DNA from: DATAWK01 sp036267255 | GTDB taxonomy: Bacteria > Acidobacteriota > Terriglobia > Terriglobales > Acidobacteriaceae | Length of the DNA: 64,000 nt | NCBI GenBank assembly: GCA_036267255.1 | Contig: DATAWK010000005.1 | Location: forward strand, 94,535 to 158,534 | Direction of reading: 5' to 3' | In this document: piece by piece, positions 54,680 to 63,756 of the stretch | Position numbering within the stretch: the stretch's first letter is position 1 | How the letters are laid out: every line of letters begins with the position of its first letter | Made by a program: the position numbers and the translations under genes | The notes under the pieces: model-generated | Seen by the model: the letters and a program-made list of their open reading frames with translations, nothing else | What the model was told of the DNA's origin: nothing | Databases searched by the model: none

Positions 54680-57600
54680 TTAGTCCGCAGCAGCGACAAC
54701 CTGCGTCGGCAGCTTCTTTTCGCCGTTGATCTTAATCAACTCCACGTCGAGGCAAAGCGCCTGCAACTCCCGCACCAGTACGTTGAACGATTCCGGAACA
54801 CCCGGCTCAATGGCGGCTTCACCCTTCACGATGGCTTCGTAGATCTTGGTGCGACCATAGACATCGTCAGACTTCGCCGTCAGCAGTTCCTGCAGAATGT
54901 AAGCCGCACCGTAGGCTTCCAGTGCCCAGACTTCCATTTCTCCAAAACGCTGACCACCGAACTGCGCCTTGCCACCCAGCGGCTGCTGTGTGATCAGCGA
55001 ATACGGCCCGATCGAACGCGCGTGAATCTTGTCGTCGACCAGGTGCGACAGCTTGAGCATGTAGATGTAACCCACCGTTGCCGGCTGCTCGAACTGCTCG
55101 CCCGTCATGCCATCGAAGAGTGCCGTTTTGCCGGAGGTCGGCAATCCAGCGGATTCCAACAGCGCCTTGATCTCCTGCTCCTTGGCGCCATCGAACACCG
55201 CAGTGCCAAACCAGATGCCGCGCTTCATGCCGGCCGCAACACGCAACAGTTGCTCATCATCCAGATCCAGCAGTTGACGCAGCACCGCCGTCTTGCCGAA
55301 GCGCTCTTCCATCAGCTTGCGAACTTCGTTCGCCTTCTGATTGCGCTCCACCAGCTCGGCGACTTGCTTGCCGAGGTTATGCGCGGCCCAGCCCAGATGC
55401 GTCTCCAGAATCTGACCGACGTTCATACGCGAAGGTACGCCCAGCGGATTCAGCACAATCTCCACCGGCGTGCCATCGGGCAGATACGGCATGTCTTCTT
55501 CCGGCAGGATGCGGGAGATGACGCCCTTGTTGCCGTGACGTCCCGCCATCTTGTCGCCAACTGAAAGCTTGCGCTTCATGGCGATGTAGACCTTCACCTG
55601 CTTGATGACGCCCGGTACCAGCTCGTCGCCCTTCTGCAGTTTGCTGATCTTGTCGTTGGTGATCTTACGCAGCACGTCGATCTGGCGCGAGGTCATCTCT
55701 TCGATCTCGTCGATCTGCTCGTTGACGCGCGGGTCCTTGTCCGCATAACGAATGCGCTTCAAGTTGCGGGTCGAGATCAGCTCGATGGTGTCGCGGTCCA
55801 GAATGGCGCCCTTCACCAGCAGACGCTTGTTGGTGCGCTCGTCATGCAGATCGGCCTGAACTTCCTTGGCTCCCAGAATTCCTTCCAGTCGCTTCAGGCG
55901 TTCGTCAGTCAAAATACGAATCTCGTCTTCCAGGTTCTTTTCGAGTTTCGCAATCTGCTCGCCTTCAATCAGCTTGGCGCGCTCGTCCTTTTCCTGTCCC
56001 TTGCGGGAGAAGATGCGAACGTCCACCACCGTGCCTTCGATCCCCGGAGGGCACGTCAGCGAAGCGTCGCGCACATCGCCGGCCTTTTCACCAAAGATGG
56101 CGCGCAGCAGTTTCTCTTCCGGCGTCAGCTGGGTTTCGCCCTTCGGCGTCACCTTGCCCACCAGAATGTCGTTGTGCTTCACCTTGGCGCCAATGCGGAT
56201 GATGCCGCTCTCGTCCAGATCGCGCAGTGCAGACTCCGACACGTTCGGAATGTCCCGCGTAATCTCTTCCGGTCCCAGCTTGGTGTCGCGCGCTTCGATT
56301 TCGAATTCTTCAATGTGCACCGAGGTGTAGTAGTCCTCGCGCACCAGCTTTTCGCTGATCAGAATTGCGTCCTCAAAGTTGTAGCCGCGCCACGGAATAA
56401 ACGAAACCAGCACATTGCGGCCCAGTCCCAACTCGCCCTGTTCCGTGCAAGGTCCGTCGGCGATCACCTGTCCCTTCAGAACGCGATCTCCCTTGCTGAC
56501 GATCGGCTTCTGATTGATGCAGGTGTTCTGGTTGGAGCGCTTGAACTTCACCAGCTGGTAAATGTCCGAACCCACTTCACGCGACAACTGCGTGGGGTGG
56601 TGCTCCCCTTCGACGCGCACGATGATCCGCTCGGAATCGACCGAATCGATGATGCCGTTGCGGCGAGCCAGAATGACTGCACCGGAATCGCGCGCCGTCA
56701 CCCCTTCCATGCCCGTTCCAACCAGCGGCGCTTCCGATACCAGCAGCGGCACCGACTGGCGTTGCATGTTGGCGCCCATCAAGGCGCGGTTCGCATCATC
56801 ATGTTCCAGGAACGGAACCAGCGAGGCCGCGACCGAAACCAACTGCTTCGGGCTCACGTCCACGTAGTCTACTTCGCTGCGGTTCACCAGAACAAAGTTG
56901 CCCTGGCGGCGAGCGTTCACCAGTTCATGCACGATGTTCAGCTTTTCGTCGAGCTCGACGTTAGCCTGGGCAATGGTGTGCTTGTCTTCCTCCCACGCCG
57001 ATAGATAGAAGCTGAACGGCTCCAGTTCCATCGGACGCTTCTTTTCTTTCACCAGATGTGCATTCTTCTTGCGGGCTTCATCTTTTTCCAGGTGATCGCC
57101 CACACGCAGCCCGCTGTCGCCGGCATTGGTTACCTGCACATAGTCCAGCACCCGCGCATCGCGTACGCGACGGTACGGCGATTCGATAAAGCCATACTCG
57201 TTGATGCGCGCAAAGCACGACAGCGACGAGATCAGGCCGATGTTCGGACCTTCCGGCGTCTCAATCGGGCAGATGCGTCCGTAGTGCGTCGGATGGACGT
57301 CGCGGACTTCAAATCCCGCGCGTTCGCGGCTCAGGCCCCCCGGCCCAAGGGCGGAGAGGCGCCGCTTGTGCGTGATCTCCGACAACGGGTTGGTCTGGTC
57401 CATGAACTGCGATAGCTGCGAACTGCCGAAAAATTCGCGGATGGCAGCCATGACCGGCTTGGCGTTGATTAGGTCATGCGGCATCGCTGTCGACATGTCC
57501 GGATACACGCTCATCTTTTCCTTGATGGCGCGCTCCATGCGAACCAGGCCGATGCGGAACTGGTTCTCCATCAGCTCACCCACGGCGCGCACGCGGCGAT

Positions 57601-59155
57601 TGCCCAGGTGATCGATGTCGTCCACCACGCCGATGTTGCGGCGCAGCTTCAGCAGATAGCGAATGGTCGCGTAAAAATCCTCGGACGTCAGCGTGCGACG
57701 GTCCAGCGGCGTAATGTCCTGCTGGTCATACAGCTTGATGTTGAACTTCAACCGGCCAACACGCGAGAAGTCATACTTGCGCGGATCGAAGAACATGCCT
57801 TCAAACAGCGCAGTCGCTGTATCGAGCGTCGGCGGATCGCCGGGGCGCAGCTTGCGGTAGATCTCGATCAGCGCCTCTTCGGGCTTGCGCACGGTATCGC
57901 GACGCAGGGTGTGAGAAATCACATTGCCGACGTCGTCGCGCTCCGGGAAGAAGACCTCTACCGAAGTCACGCCGCTTTCCAGAATCTGCGAAAGCTTCTC
58001 TTTCGTCAGCTCCTGATTGGCTTCGAGCAGCAGTTCGCCCGTCGTCGTGTCGATCACGTCGGCGGCCGTTACCGCGCCATCCAGCTCCGTCGCTTCCACT
58101 TCCACTTCGGTAATCTTGGCCGCGCGCAGCGCCTTCAGAATGCTCGGCGTCACCTTGCGTCCGGAGTGGGCAATCTCCTCGCCCTTCACCACCACCGCAT
58201 GTGCGGGTTTGGCGCCCAGTAGATTGGTGTGCTTTTCGCCGCTCGCTTCAACGGTCCACAACAGCTTGCCGTTCTTCGGCAAAATGGTATCGACGGTATA
58301 GAAAGTCTTCAGAATCTCTTCGTCCGACTTCAATCCCAGCGCACGGAGAAACACGGTGCCCAGAAACTTGCGCTTGCGATCGATACGGACATAGAGCGTG
58401 CTCTTCTGGTCGTATTCAAACTCTACCCACGAACCGCGATAGGGAATGATCTTGCCCAGAAAATAGGTGCGATTGTTCGCCGTCTCAAAGAAGACGCCCG
58501 GCGAGCGATGCAACTGGCTCACGATGACGCGCTCGGTCCCATTGACCAGGAATGTCCCGTTCTGCGTCATCAGCGGAATGTCGCCGAAAAAGACCTCCTG
58601 CTCCTTCATATCGCGGATGGTCTTAGCGCCGGTCTCCGGGTCCTTGTCGTAAATGGTCAGACGAATCGTGACCTTCAGCGGCGCGGAGTACGTCATGGTG
58701 CGCTCGGCACACTCGGTCTGGTCATACTTCAACTGCAGACCAACAGGATCACCGCACTTGTTACAAAAGTCCGGCGTGTTCTTGTTATAGGTGCCGCACT
58801 TCTGGCACAGCACGTCGCCCGGATGGAACGGGTCCGTGATCACCATGGCGCCGCAACTGACGCAGGTTGTGCGCAGGTGATGCAGCCCCTTCAGGTGGCC
58901 GCATTTGCACTCCCAGTTGCCGATCGTGTAATCCACGAAATCGAGCTGGGAAAGATTGCGAAAATCGGTAATGGGAAACACCGAGGCAAACACCGACTGC
59001 AGGCCCATGTCATCGCGTTCGGTGGGCAGTTTGTCCATCTGCAGAAAACGTTCGTAGGAACGGCGTTGCACCTCGATGAGGTTGGGAATCTGAATTTCGG
59101 TCGGAATCTTGGAAAAATCGAGTCGGCTGCGAATCGCGCGGTTCTCGTTCGGCAT
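54680..59155 (-). CDS. rpoB: RNA polymerase subunit beta, with Cys-rich N-terminal insertion
   Basis: 1491 residues. Typical regions: IVSQLHRSPGVFFE, the rifampicin pocket (SQFMDQTNPLSEITHKRRLSALGPGGLSRERAGFEVRDVHPTHYGRICPIETPEGPNIGLI spans it), GYNFEDAILISE, KMAGRHGNKGVIS and the C-terminal MEVWALEAYGAAYILQE. Residues 83-134 hold eight cysteines in CxC/CxxC spacing (CKCGHL, CVSCG, CQKCG, CNKCG), a probable zinc-ribbon insertion that E. coli RpoB lacks. ATG 59155 has CAGGAGTAACGC upstream. A 562-bp leader with an attenuator-like hairpin precedes it. Sequence at the rifampicin pocket looks wild-type. Confidence 0.98.
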   Translation of the reverse strand: MPNENRAIRSRLDFSKIPTEIQIPNLIEVQRRSYERFLQMDKLPTERDDMGLQSVFASVFPITDFRNLSQLDFVDYTIGNWECKCGHLKGLHHLRTTCVSCGAMVITDPFHPGDVLCQKCGTYNKNTPDFCNKCGDPVGLQLKYDQTECAERTMTYSAPLKVTIRLTIYDKDPETGAKTIRDMKEQEVFFGDIPLMTQNGTFLVNGTERVIVSQLHRSPGVFFETANNRTYFLGKIIPYRGSWVEFEYDQKSTLYVRIDRKRKFLGTVFLRALGLKSDEEILKTFYTVDTILPKNGKLLWTVEASGEKHTNLLGAKPAHAVVVKGEEIAHSGRKVTPSILKALRAAKITEVEVEATELDGAVTAADVIDTTTGELLLEANQELTKEKLSQILESGVTSVEVFFPERDDVGNVISHTLRRDTVRKPEEALIEIYRKLRPGDPPTLDTATALFEGMFFDPRKYDFSRVGRLKFNIKLYDQQDITPLDRRTLTSEDFYATIRYLLKLRRNIGVVDDIDHLGNRRVRAVGELMENQFRIGLVRMERAIKEKMSVYPDMSTAMPHDLINAKPVMAAIREFFGSSQLSQFMDQTNPLSEITHKRRLSALGPGGLSRERAGFEVRDVHPTHYGRICPIETPEGPNIGLISSLSCFARINEYGFIESPYRRVRDARVLDYVQVTNAGDSGLRVGDHLEKDEARKKNAHLVKEKKRPMELEPFSFYLSAWEEDKHTIAQANVELDEKLNIVHELVNARRQGNFVLVNRSEVDYVDVSPKQLVSVAASLVPFLEHDDANRALMGANMQRQSVPLLVSEAPLVGTGMEGVTARDSGAVILARRNGIIDSVDSERIIVRVEGEHHPTQLSREVGSDIYQLVKFKRSNQNTCINQKPIVSKGDRVLKGQVIADGPCTEQGELGLGRNVLVSFIPWRGYNFEDAILISEKLVREDYYTSVHIEEFEIEARDTKLGPEEITRDIPNVSESALRDLDESGIIRIGAKVKHNDILVGKVTPKGETQLTPEEKLLRAIFGEKAGDVRDASLTCPPGIEGTVVDVRIFSRKGQEKDERAKLIEGEQIAKLEKNLEDEIRILTDERLKRLEGILGAKEVQADLHDERTNKRLLVKGAILDRDTIELISTRNLKRIRYADKDPRVNEQIDEIEEMTSRQIDVLRKITNDKISKLQKGDELVPGVIKQVKVYIAMKRKLSVGDKMAGRHGNKGVISRILPEEDMPYLPDGTPVEIVLNPLGVPSRMNVGQILETHLGWAAHNLGKQVAELVERNQKANEVRKLMEERFGKTAVLRQLLDLDDEQLLRVAAGMKRGIWFGTAVFDGAKEQEIKALLESAGLPTSGKTALFDGMTGEQFEQPATVGYIYMLKLSHLVDDKIHARSIGPYSLITQQPLGGKAQFGGQRFGEMEVWALEAYGAAYILQELLTAKSDDVYGRTKIYEAIVKGEAAIEPGVPESFNVLVRELQALCLDVELIKINGEKKLPTQVVAAAD

Positions 59156-59717
59156 GCGTTACTCCTGGCTCGTGTGGCTTGCAGCTAGGGCCACGGGGTG
59201 ACCCGCAGCGATTGCGGACAGCTTTGCCCACACCACACGTGTGGCTGTCCGCCAAATCTGTCGTCTCGGAGCATCCGGGTAGCGGGTCTGCGCAGAGGGC
59301 CTGCTCCGATCCATGGGCCCCGTGTGCGAAATATCTTGAAGCGGTAGAACTATTGGTTACTTTCTCTGACTCATCCAGCTGCCCAACATCCGGTTTCCGG
59401 TGCCGGCTGCAGGCGCCCACAGAAGACTTTCTATCTACTAAAAAGCAGTCCTCATAAAACCATCTCCAAGACAGCAAAATACCCGCGAGAGACATATCGT
59501 CTCGCGAGCGTCACAACCGGATTGTGCACTGTTTAGAGAAATGAATTTTGATTTCCGCCTACGTTCGAGCGTCAAGCCCCGCTCTTCCTTGATATTGAGC
59601 GTCCAGAAATTCCAAGAACCTTCGGAAGTTCCCGGGCGCCAGGCTTGGATCTTGCGGGCGAACAGCGAACCTACGTTTCTAGGTTAACGCAGATTCGCCC
59701 GACAAGCAAATGGGACA
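59156..59717 (-). promoter_or_regulatory. Long rplL-rpoB leader
   Basis: 562 bp without a gene. Seen in it: the attenuator-like hairpin at 59484-59506 and a 9-bp inverted repeat GCGGACAGC/GCTGTCCGC (59214-59222, 59244-59252) enclosing the palindrome CCACACGTGTGG (59233-59244) about 60-100 nt before the rpoB start. In E. coli this gap holds an attenuator and an RNase III site; a similar role is inferred. Confidence 0.55.
59484..59506 (-). terminator. Attenuator-like hairpin between rplL and rpoB
   Basis: On the minus strand CGCGAGA pairs with TCTCGCG and is followed by GGTATTTTGC. The short U-run suggests partial termination, allowing fewer rpoBC transcripts than rplJL, as known at the E. coli locus. 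Confidence 0.55.
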
Positions 59718-60098
59718 CTACTTGACTTCGACGGCCGCGCCAGCATCGGCGAACTTCTTCTTGATCGTCTCCGCCTCTTCCTTGCTGATGCCTTCCTTCA
59801 CCGTCTTCGGAGCGCCGTCGACCAGGTCCTTGGCTTCCTTCAGACCCAGCGCCGTCACTTCCCGTACCACCTTGATGGTGTTGATCTTGTTCGTGCCCGC
59901 ATCCTTCAGGATGACGGAAAACTCGGTCTGCTCTTCCACCGCAGCGGCTGCGCCTGCACCGGCCGCACCGGCCACCATCACGGGAGCTGCAGCAGCGGCC
60001 GATACACCCAACCGCTCTTCCAGCTTCTTCACCAGGGCTGCTGCATCCAGCAATGTCAGCCCTACGATCTGCTCTTCCAGTACCTGTAAATCCGCCAT
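59718..60098 (-). CDS. rplL: Ribosomal protein bL12 (L7/L12)
   Basis: 126 residues. The N-terminal dimerisation helices (EEQIVGLTLLDAAALVKKLEERLG), the Ala-rich hinge (AAAAAPVMVAGAAGAGAAAAVEE) and the C-terminal factor-binding domain (FSVILKDAGTNKINTIKVVREVTALGLKEAKDLVDGAPKTVKEGI) are all present. ATG 60098 is used, with GAGAAGAAC upstream; the frame extends further but the L12 N-terminus begins here. It is part of the ribosomal stalk that recruits GTPase factors. It follows rplJ by 155 bp. Confidence 0.98.
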   Translation of the reverse strand: MADLQVLEEQIVGLTLLDAAALVKKLEERLGVSAAAAAPVMVAGAAGAGAAAAVEEQTEFSVILKDAGTNKINTIKVVREVTALGLKEAKDLVDGAPKTVKEGISKEEAETIKKKFADAGAAVEVK

Positions 60099-60253
60099 GT
60101 TCTTCTCCAATTCGTTTCCATCTGAAATTTTTATTGCCCCGAAGCTACCCGCTCCGGATCGCTGCCCGCTTAAGTTCCGTTGTGCCCAGACAAGCACCCC
60201 AAGCGAAAACAGCAGAAATTGCTATCCCCAAACTACAAGCCAGGAACCGCGTC

Positions 60254-60796
60254 TTACGACGCTGCCGCCTCGGCAAACTTGTTCTTTTCGACCGCCTGCT
60301 GCAACACCACAGCCACATCGCGGCCCGTTGCATTGATCACGGTTGCCAGGCGCTGCGCCGGCGCATTGATCAGGAACAGCAGCTTCGAGAAGATCTCATC
60401 GCGGCCCGGCAGCGTAGCCAGTTGCTGAATCTCTGCCACCGTCAGCACCTTGCCGTCCACAATGCCCAACTTGAACGTGAACTCCGCGTTTTCCTTGATC
60501 CAGGTCGAAATCGCCTTGGTCAGAACCACAGGATCGCCGCTTGTGTAGGCAACGGAAGAAACGCCCTTCAGGCCCTGCAAAGCCGCTTCTACCTTCGTGC
60601 CCTGCGACGCCCGCGCCGCCAGCTTGTTCTTCAGCACCCGGTACCGGCCGCCGGCATTCCGAATCACCGTGCGCAACTCGAAATCCTGCGCAACCGTCAG
60701 CTTCCCAAATGTGCCGACGATGGCGGTCGTGGAGCCTGCCAGTTCCTTGGCAAGCTGCGCAACCTGCTCTGCTTTTTTGGCTTTTGTCAGTGCCAT
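60254..60796 (-). CDS. rplJ: Ribosomal protein uL10
   Basis: 180 residues forming the stalk base that carries L12 dimers. Family stretches: VAQLAKELAGSTTAIVGTFGKLTVAQDFELR, NAGGRYRVLKNKLAARA and GPVVLTKAIS-like AYTSGDPVVLTKAISTW. The C-terminal helix (FAEAAAS end) is the L12 binding arm. It lies 84 bp downstream of rplA; the gap probably contains the L10 autoregulatory leader, though I could not fold it with certainty. Confidence 0.97.
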   Translation of the reverse strand: MALTKAKKAEQVAQLAKELAGSTTAIVGTFGKLTVAQDFELRTVIRNAGGRYRVLKNKLAARASQGTKVEAALQGLKGVSSVAYTSGDPVVLTKAISTWIKENAEFTFKLGIVDGKVLTVAEIQQLATLPGRDEIFSKLLFLINAPAQRLATVINATGRDVAVVLQQAVEKNKFAEAAAS

Positions 60797-60880
60797 TTGC
60801 TTCCAGTCCTTTTCATCGCCCCGGGTACGTCATGCCAAATTTCAGGCAGCGAACCGGCAGAGGCGGGTCAGAAATTCGCG

Positions 60881-61591
60881 TTATGCCTTACCGGCTGCAT
60901 CCACAACCGCGTGATCGAGCGCAATGCCAGGGCCCATTGTCGAGCTGAGCGTGATGCCCTTGACGTACTTCCCCTTCGCAGCGGAAGGCTTGGCCTTGAC
61001 CACGCTGCTGATCACTGTCATGGCATTCTCGATCAGCTTCTCCGGAGAAAACGAAAGCTTGCCCACGGGAACATGCACCAGCGCTGTCTTATCCGTGCGA
61101 AACTCCACCTTGCCGGCCTTGATTTCCTTGATCGCCGCAGCCACATCCGTCGTGACAGTTCCCGTCTTCGGGTTTGGCATCAGACCGCGAGGACCCAGCA
61201 CCTTGCCCAGACGACCGACGGAACGCATCATGTCCGGGGTTGCGATCAGCGCGTCGAAATCCGTCCAGCTTTCCTTCTGAATCTTTTCCACCAGCTCTTC
61301 GCCGCCGACGATTTCCGCGCCAGCCGCTTCGGCCTCACGGACTTTTTCGCCGGAGGCAATCACGGCCACGCGCTTGGTCTTCCCCAGACCGTGCGGCAAA
61401 ACCACCGTGCCGCGAACCATCTGATCGGCATGCTTCGGGTCAACGCCCAAACGCATCGTCAGATCCACAGTCTCATCAAACTTGGCGAACTTGACCTTCT
61501 GTAGCAGAGGAACTGCTTCGGCCAAATGGTAAGGGCGCTGCTCCATTTGGGCGCGCGCCTTGGTAATGTTCTTGCCTTCTTTTTTCGACAT
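60881..61591 (-). CDS. rplA: Ribosomal protein uL1
   Basis: 236 residues. Signatures: AVPLLQKVKFAKFDETVDLTMRLGVDPKHADQMVRGTVVLPHGLGK, RLGKVLGPRGLMPNPKTGTVT, FRTDKTALVHVPVGKLSF. ATG 61591 follows GAGGAAGC; the longer frame is not supported. It binds 23S rRNA at the L1 stalk and often represses its own mRNA. A promoter candidate lies 150 nt upstream in the rplK-rplA gap. Confidence 0.98.
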   Translation of the reverse strand: MSKKEGKNITKARAQMEQRPYHLAEAVPLLQKVKFAKFDETVDLTMRLGVDPKHADQMVRGTVVLPHGLGKTKRVAVIASGEKVREAEAAGAEIVGGEELVEKIQKESWTDFDALIATPDMMRSVGRLGKVLGPRGLMPNPKTGTVTTDVAAAIKEIKAGKVEFRTDKTALVHVPVGKLSFSPEKLIENAMTVISSVVKAKPSAAKGKYVKGITLSSTMGPGIALDHAVVDAAGKA

Positions 61592-61746
61592 GCTTCCTCG
61601 TCTCCCACCGCGCGGACCTAAGCAGCGCTTGTTTCCGCTGAACCACTCCGTGTTGCTTTTCTTCAACTTCCCGATCGGAGCGGCCGTCCGGCCGTGGTGT
61701 GTCTGCGATCACCAGGGCTATAGGCACCCGGTACACGCATAGGTAT

Positions 61747-61775
61747 ATTATGCCGGGTTGGCCCAAAAAATGCAA
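61747..61775 (-). promoter_or_regulatory. Promoter candidate for rplAJL-rpoBC
   Basis: On the minus strand TTGCAT, a 17-nt spacer and CATAAT form a good sigma-70-type promoter in the 238-bp rplK-rplA gap. It would give a ~150-nt leader ahead of rplA, where L1 could bind its own mRNA. Confidence 0.55.
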
Positions 61776-61796
61776 GGCGCCCCGGGCGATCGCCCT
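61765..61796 (-). terminator. Possible terminator after rplK
   Basis: On the minus strand AGGGCG and CGCCTT form a 6-bp stem (one G-U) with an 11-nt loop, followed by GCATTTTTT. It overlaps the -35 side of the downstream promoter candidate. The stem is short, so termination would be partial. Confidence 0.4.
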
Positions 61797-61829
61797 AACT
61801 TCTTGCGAAACAATTACTTCCAGACACGC

Positions 61830-62267
61830 TTAGGCTACGACTTCAATTCCCATGGACCGCGCCGTGCCCTTGATGGACTTGATCGCCGCTTCCACCGACG
61901 CCGCATTCAGATCCGGCATCTTCTGCTTGGCGATCTCGGCAACCTGCTTTTCGGTCACCTTGCCCACCTTGTCCTTGTTCGGCGTGCCCGCGCCTTTGGC
62001 CACACCCGCCGCCTTCTTCAGCAGAACCGCTGCCGGAGGCGTCTTGGTAATGAAGCTAAAGCTGCGATCGGTATAGACCGTAATGACGACTGGAATAATC
62101 AGGCCAGCCATCTCCTTGTTCTGCGTGCGCGCATTGAACTGCTTGCAGAACTCCATAATGTTGACCTGCGCCTGACCGAGTGCCGGACCCACCGGCGGCG
62201 CCGGAGTGGCCTTGCCGGCTTCGATCTGCAACTTCACGGACGTCTGAACTTTTTTTACTGGAGGCAT
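61830..62267 (-). CDS. rplK: Ribosomal protein uL11
   Basis: 145 residues. KVQTSVKLQIEAGKATPAPPVGPALGQAQVNIMEFCKQFNART at the N-terminus and GTARSMGIEVV at the end are characteristic. It binds the GTPase-associated region of 23S rRNA. The start ATG has GGGAAGAGAA upstream. It follows nusG by 118 bp. Confidence 0.98.
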   Translation of the reverse strand: MPPVKKVQTSVKLQIEAGKATPAPPVGPALGQAQVNIMEFCKQFNARTQNKEMAGLIIPVVITVYTDRSFSFITKTPPAAVLLKKAAGVAKGAGTPNKDKVGKVTEKQVAEIAKQKMPDLNAASVEAAIKSIKGTARSMGIEVVA

Positions 62268-62385
62268 CTTTCTCTTCCCTTCGTTTCACCGGCCCATCCA
62301 AGCCATCCATGCAGATGATTCAATTGCTTTCCGTTTCTTTGCAATCGCAGCACCTGTGGCATTCGAGCCGGGCGTAAATCCAAAA

Positions 62386-62982
62386 TTAGTCGATCTTTTC
62401 TACCTTGCTGAATTCAAGCTCTACCGGTGTCGAGCGACCGAAAATCGTCACCATCACCTTCAAGGTCTCGCGATCTTCGTTCACTTCATCCACCACGCCG
62501 TTGAAGTTGGCAAACGGGCCTTCGGTGATCTTGACCGATTCATCCTTCTCAAACTTGATCTTGTTGCGCGGCTTATCCTTGGAAACATCCGTGCGGAACA
62601 TGATGGAGCTGACTTCTTCTTCGCTCAACGCCACCGGCTTGTCGCCCGTCCCAAGAAATCCCGTCACGCGCGGCGTGTTCTTCACCATGTGCCAGATCTC
62701 GTTGTCGAGATCCATCTCCACCAGCACATAACCCGGCAGAAAGACGCGCTCGATGGTGTACTTCTTGCCATTGCGCAGCTCGGTTACCGGCTCCGTCGGA
62801 ATCATCACCCGCCCGATCCGCTCCTGCAGACCAAAGGCCTGCACACGGCTCTCAATCGACTCGCGCACCTTGCGCTCAAAGCCGGAGTAAGCATGGATGA
62901 TGTACCACTTAAATTTTTCGTTCGCCGGCGGCGCCAGAGTTTCTGTCGCCTGCCCCGTTTCGGGTTTGGTTTCTTCCGCCAT
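62386..62982 (-). CDS. nusG: Transcription termination/antitermination factor NusG
   Basis: 198 residues. The NGN domain (KWYIIHAYSGFERKVRESIESR, VFLPGYVLVEMDLDNEIWHMVKNTPRVTGFLG) is followed by the KOW domain (ESVKITEGPFANFNGVVDEVNEDRETLKVMVTIFGRSTPVELEFSKVEK). ATG 62982 follows AAAGGTGA; ATG 63000 is less likely. A ~25-residue acidic N-terminal extension precedes the NGN domain. It couples RNA polymerase to the ribosome or Rho. Confidence 0.98.
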   Translation of the reverse strand: MAEETKPETGQATETLAPPANEKFKWYIIHAYSGFERKVRESIESRVQAFGLQERIGRVMIPTEPVTELRNGKKYTIERVFLPGYVLVEMDLDNEIWHMVKNTPRVTGFLGTGDKPVALSEEEVSSIMFRTDVSKDKPRNKIKFEKDESVKITEGPFANFNGVVDEVNEDRETLKVMVTIFGRSTPVELEFSKVEKID

Positions 62983-63010
62983 CCCATTCACCTTTCCCAA
63001 CCAGACCCGT

Positions 63011-63280
63011 CTAGGTCGACAACCAGTGCAACAAACTTTTCACCGCATACCCAATCGCGTTGTCAATGATATAAAAATACGCAGCAAACACAAAAACGGT
63101 GATGATCACGATAACGGTCGTCGTCTCCACCTCTTTGCGCGAGGGCACCACTACCTTGTGCATTTCGCTCCGCACATCTTTGAGAAACTGCCAGAATTCC
63201 AGCGGCTTATCTTTCCACGGTGCGGGCGTCTGCTGCGAGATCCTGCGTTCTTCTCCGGCTGTTGCAAGTGCCTTTGCCAT
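63011..63280 (-). CDS. secE: Preprotein translocase subunit SecE
   Basis: 89 residues with one transmembrane helix (VIVIITVFVFAAYFYIIDNAI) after the conserved amphipathic part (FWQFLKDVRSEMHKVVVPSRKEVETTT). It clamps SecY in the translocon. It lies 28 bp upstream of nusG and 81 bp after tRNA-Trp. Confidence 0.95.
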   Translation of the reverse strand: MAKALATAGEERRISQQTPAPWKDKPLEFWQFLKDVRSEMHKVVVPSRKEVETTTVIVIITVFVFAAYFYIIDNAIGYAVKSLLHWLST

Positions 63281-63361
63281 CTTCGGTCCTTCACTGCTTC
63301 TGTCCGTCGCACCCTTGCGGGCACTGCGGAACTGTTTCCATCAGGCGGCCAGCGATTGAAC

Positions 63362-63437
63362 TGGCAGGGGCGGAGGGATTCGAACCCCCAAGTTCGGTTT
63401 TGGAGACCGACAGTTTAACCGTTGAGCTTACGCCCCT
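63362..63437 (-). tRNA. tRNA-Trp (anticodon CCA)
   Basis: 76 nt with encoded CCA. Acceptor AGGGGCG/CGCCCCT, anticodon stem TCGGT/ACCGA with loop CTCCAAA (CCA, reads UGG), T arm around TTCGAAT. The D stem AGCT/AACT has one C-A mismatch. It lies between rpmG and secE, the usual place. Confidence 0.95.
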
Positions 63438-63464
63438 ACGTCTCTCGCGCCTGTTGTGTCGTGT

Positions 63465-63614
63465 TTACTTCGTCTCTTTGTGCGGCGTGTGCTTGCGGCA
63501 GCGGTTGCAGAACTTCGAGAACTCCAGACGGCCTGTGGTCGTCTTCTTGTTCTTCGTTGTTGAGTAATTCCGCTCCTTACACTCGGAGCACTGCAATGTG
63601 ATAATTTCACGCAT
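63465..63614 (-). CDS. rpmG: Ribosomal protein bL33
   Basis: 49 residues, begins MREIITLQCSECKERNYST and carries the second CxxC in KFCNRCRKH, so it is the zinc-binding (C+) form. AGGATAAAAAG lies before the ATG. It sits between tuf and tRNA-Trp, the standard order. It is a basic 50S subunit protein. Confidence 0.96.
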   Translation of the reverse strand: MREIITLQCSECKERNYSTTKNKKTTTGRLEFSKFCNRCRKHTPHKETK

Positions 63615-63756
63615 CTTTTTATCCTAACCGATTTGGCGTTCCTTGCCCAAACTTCCAGAAACGGCCCGCCAAAGGAAATATCAATCTCTGCAACCAACTT
63701 TTTGAACCAGCCCTATAAGAAATCCCTTACCGGCTGGCCCCAACTCGTTCTGCTTT

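Noticed and set aside
54680..59155. Long open frames opposite rpoB and rpoC (up to 1117 codons at 50359-53712)
   Set aside because: They mirror the high-GC codon pattern of the essential genes on the other strand and show no family motifs.
61784..61796. GGGCGATCGCCC palindrome as a separate regulatory site
   Set aside because: It contains the GCGATCGC octamer frequent in some genomes and is better explained as part of the weak terminator stem.
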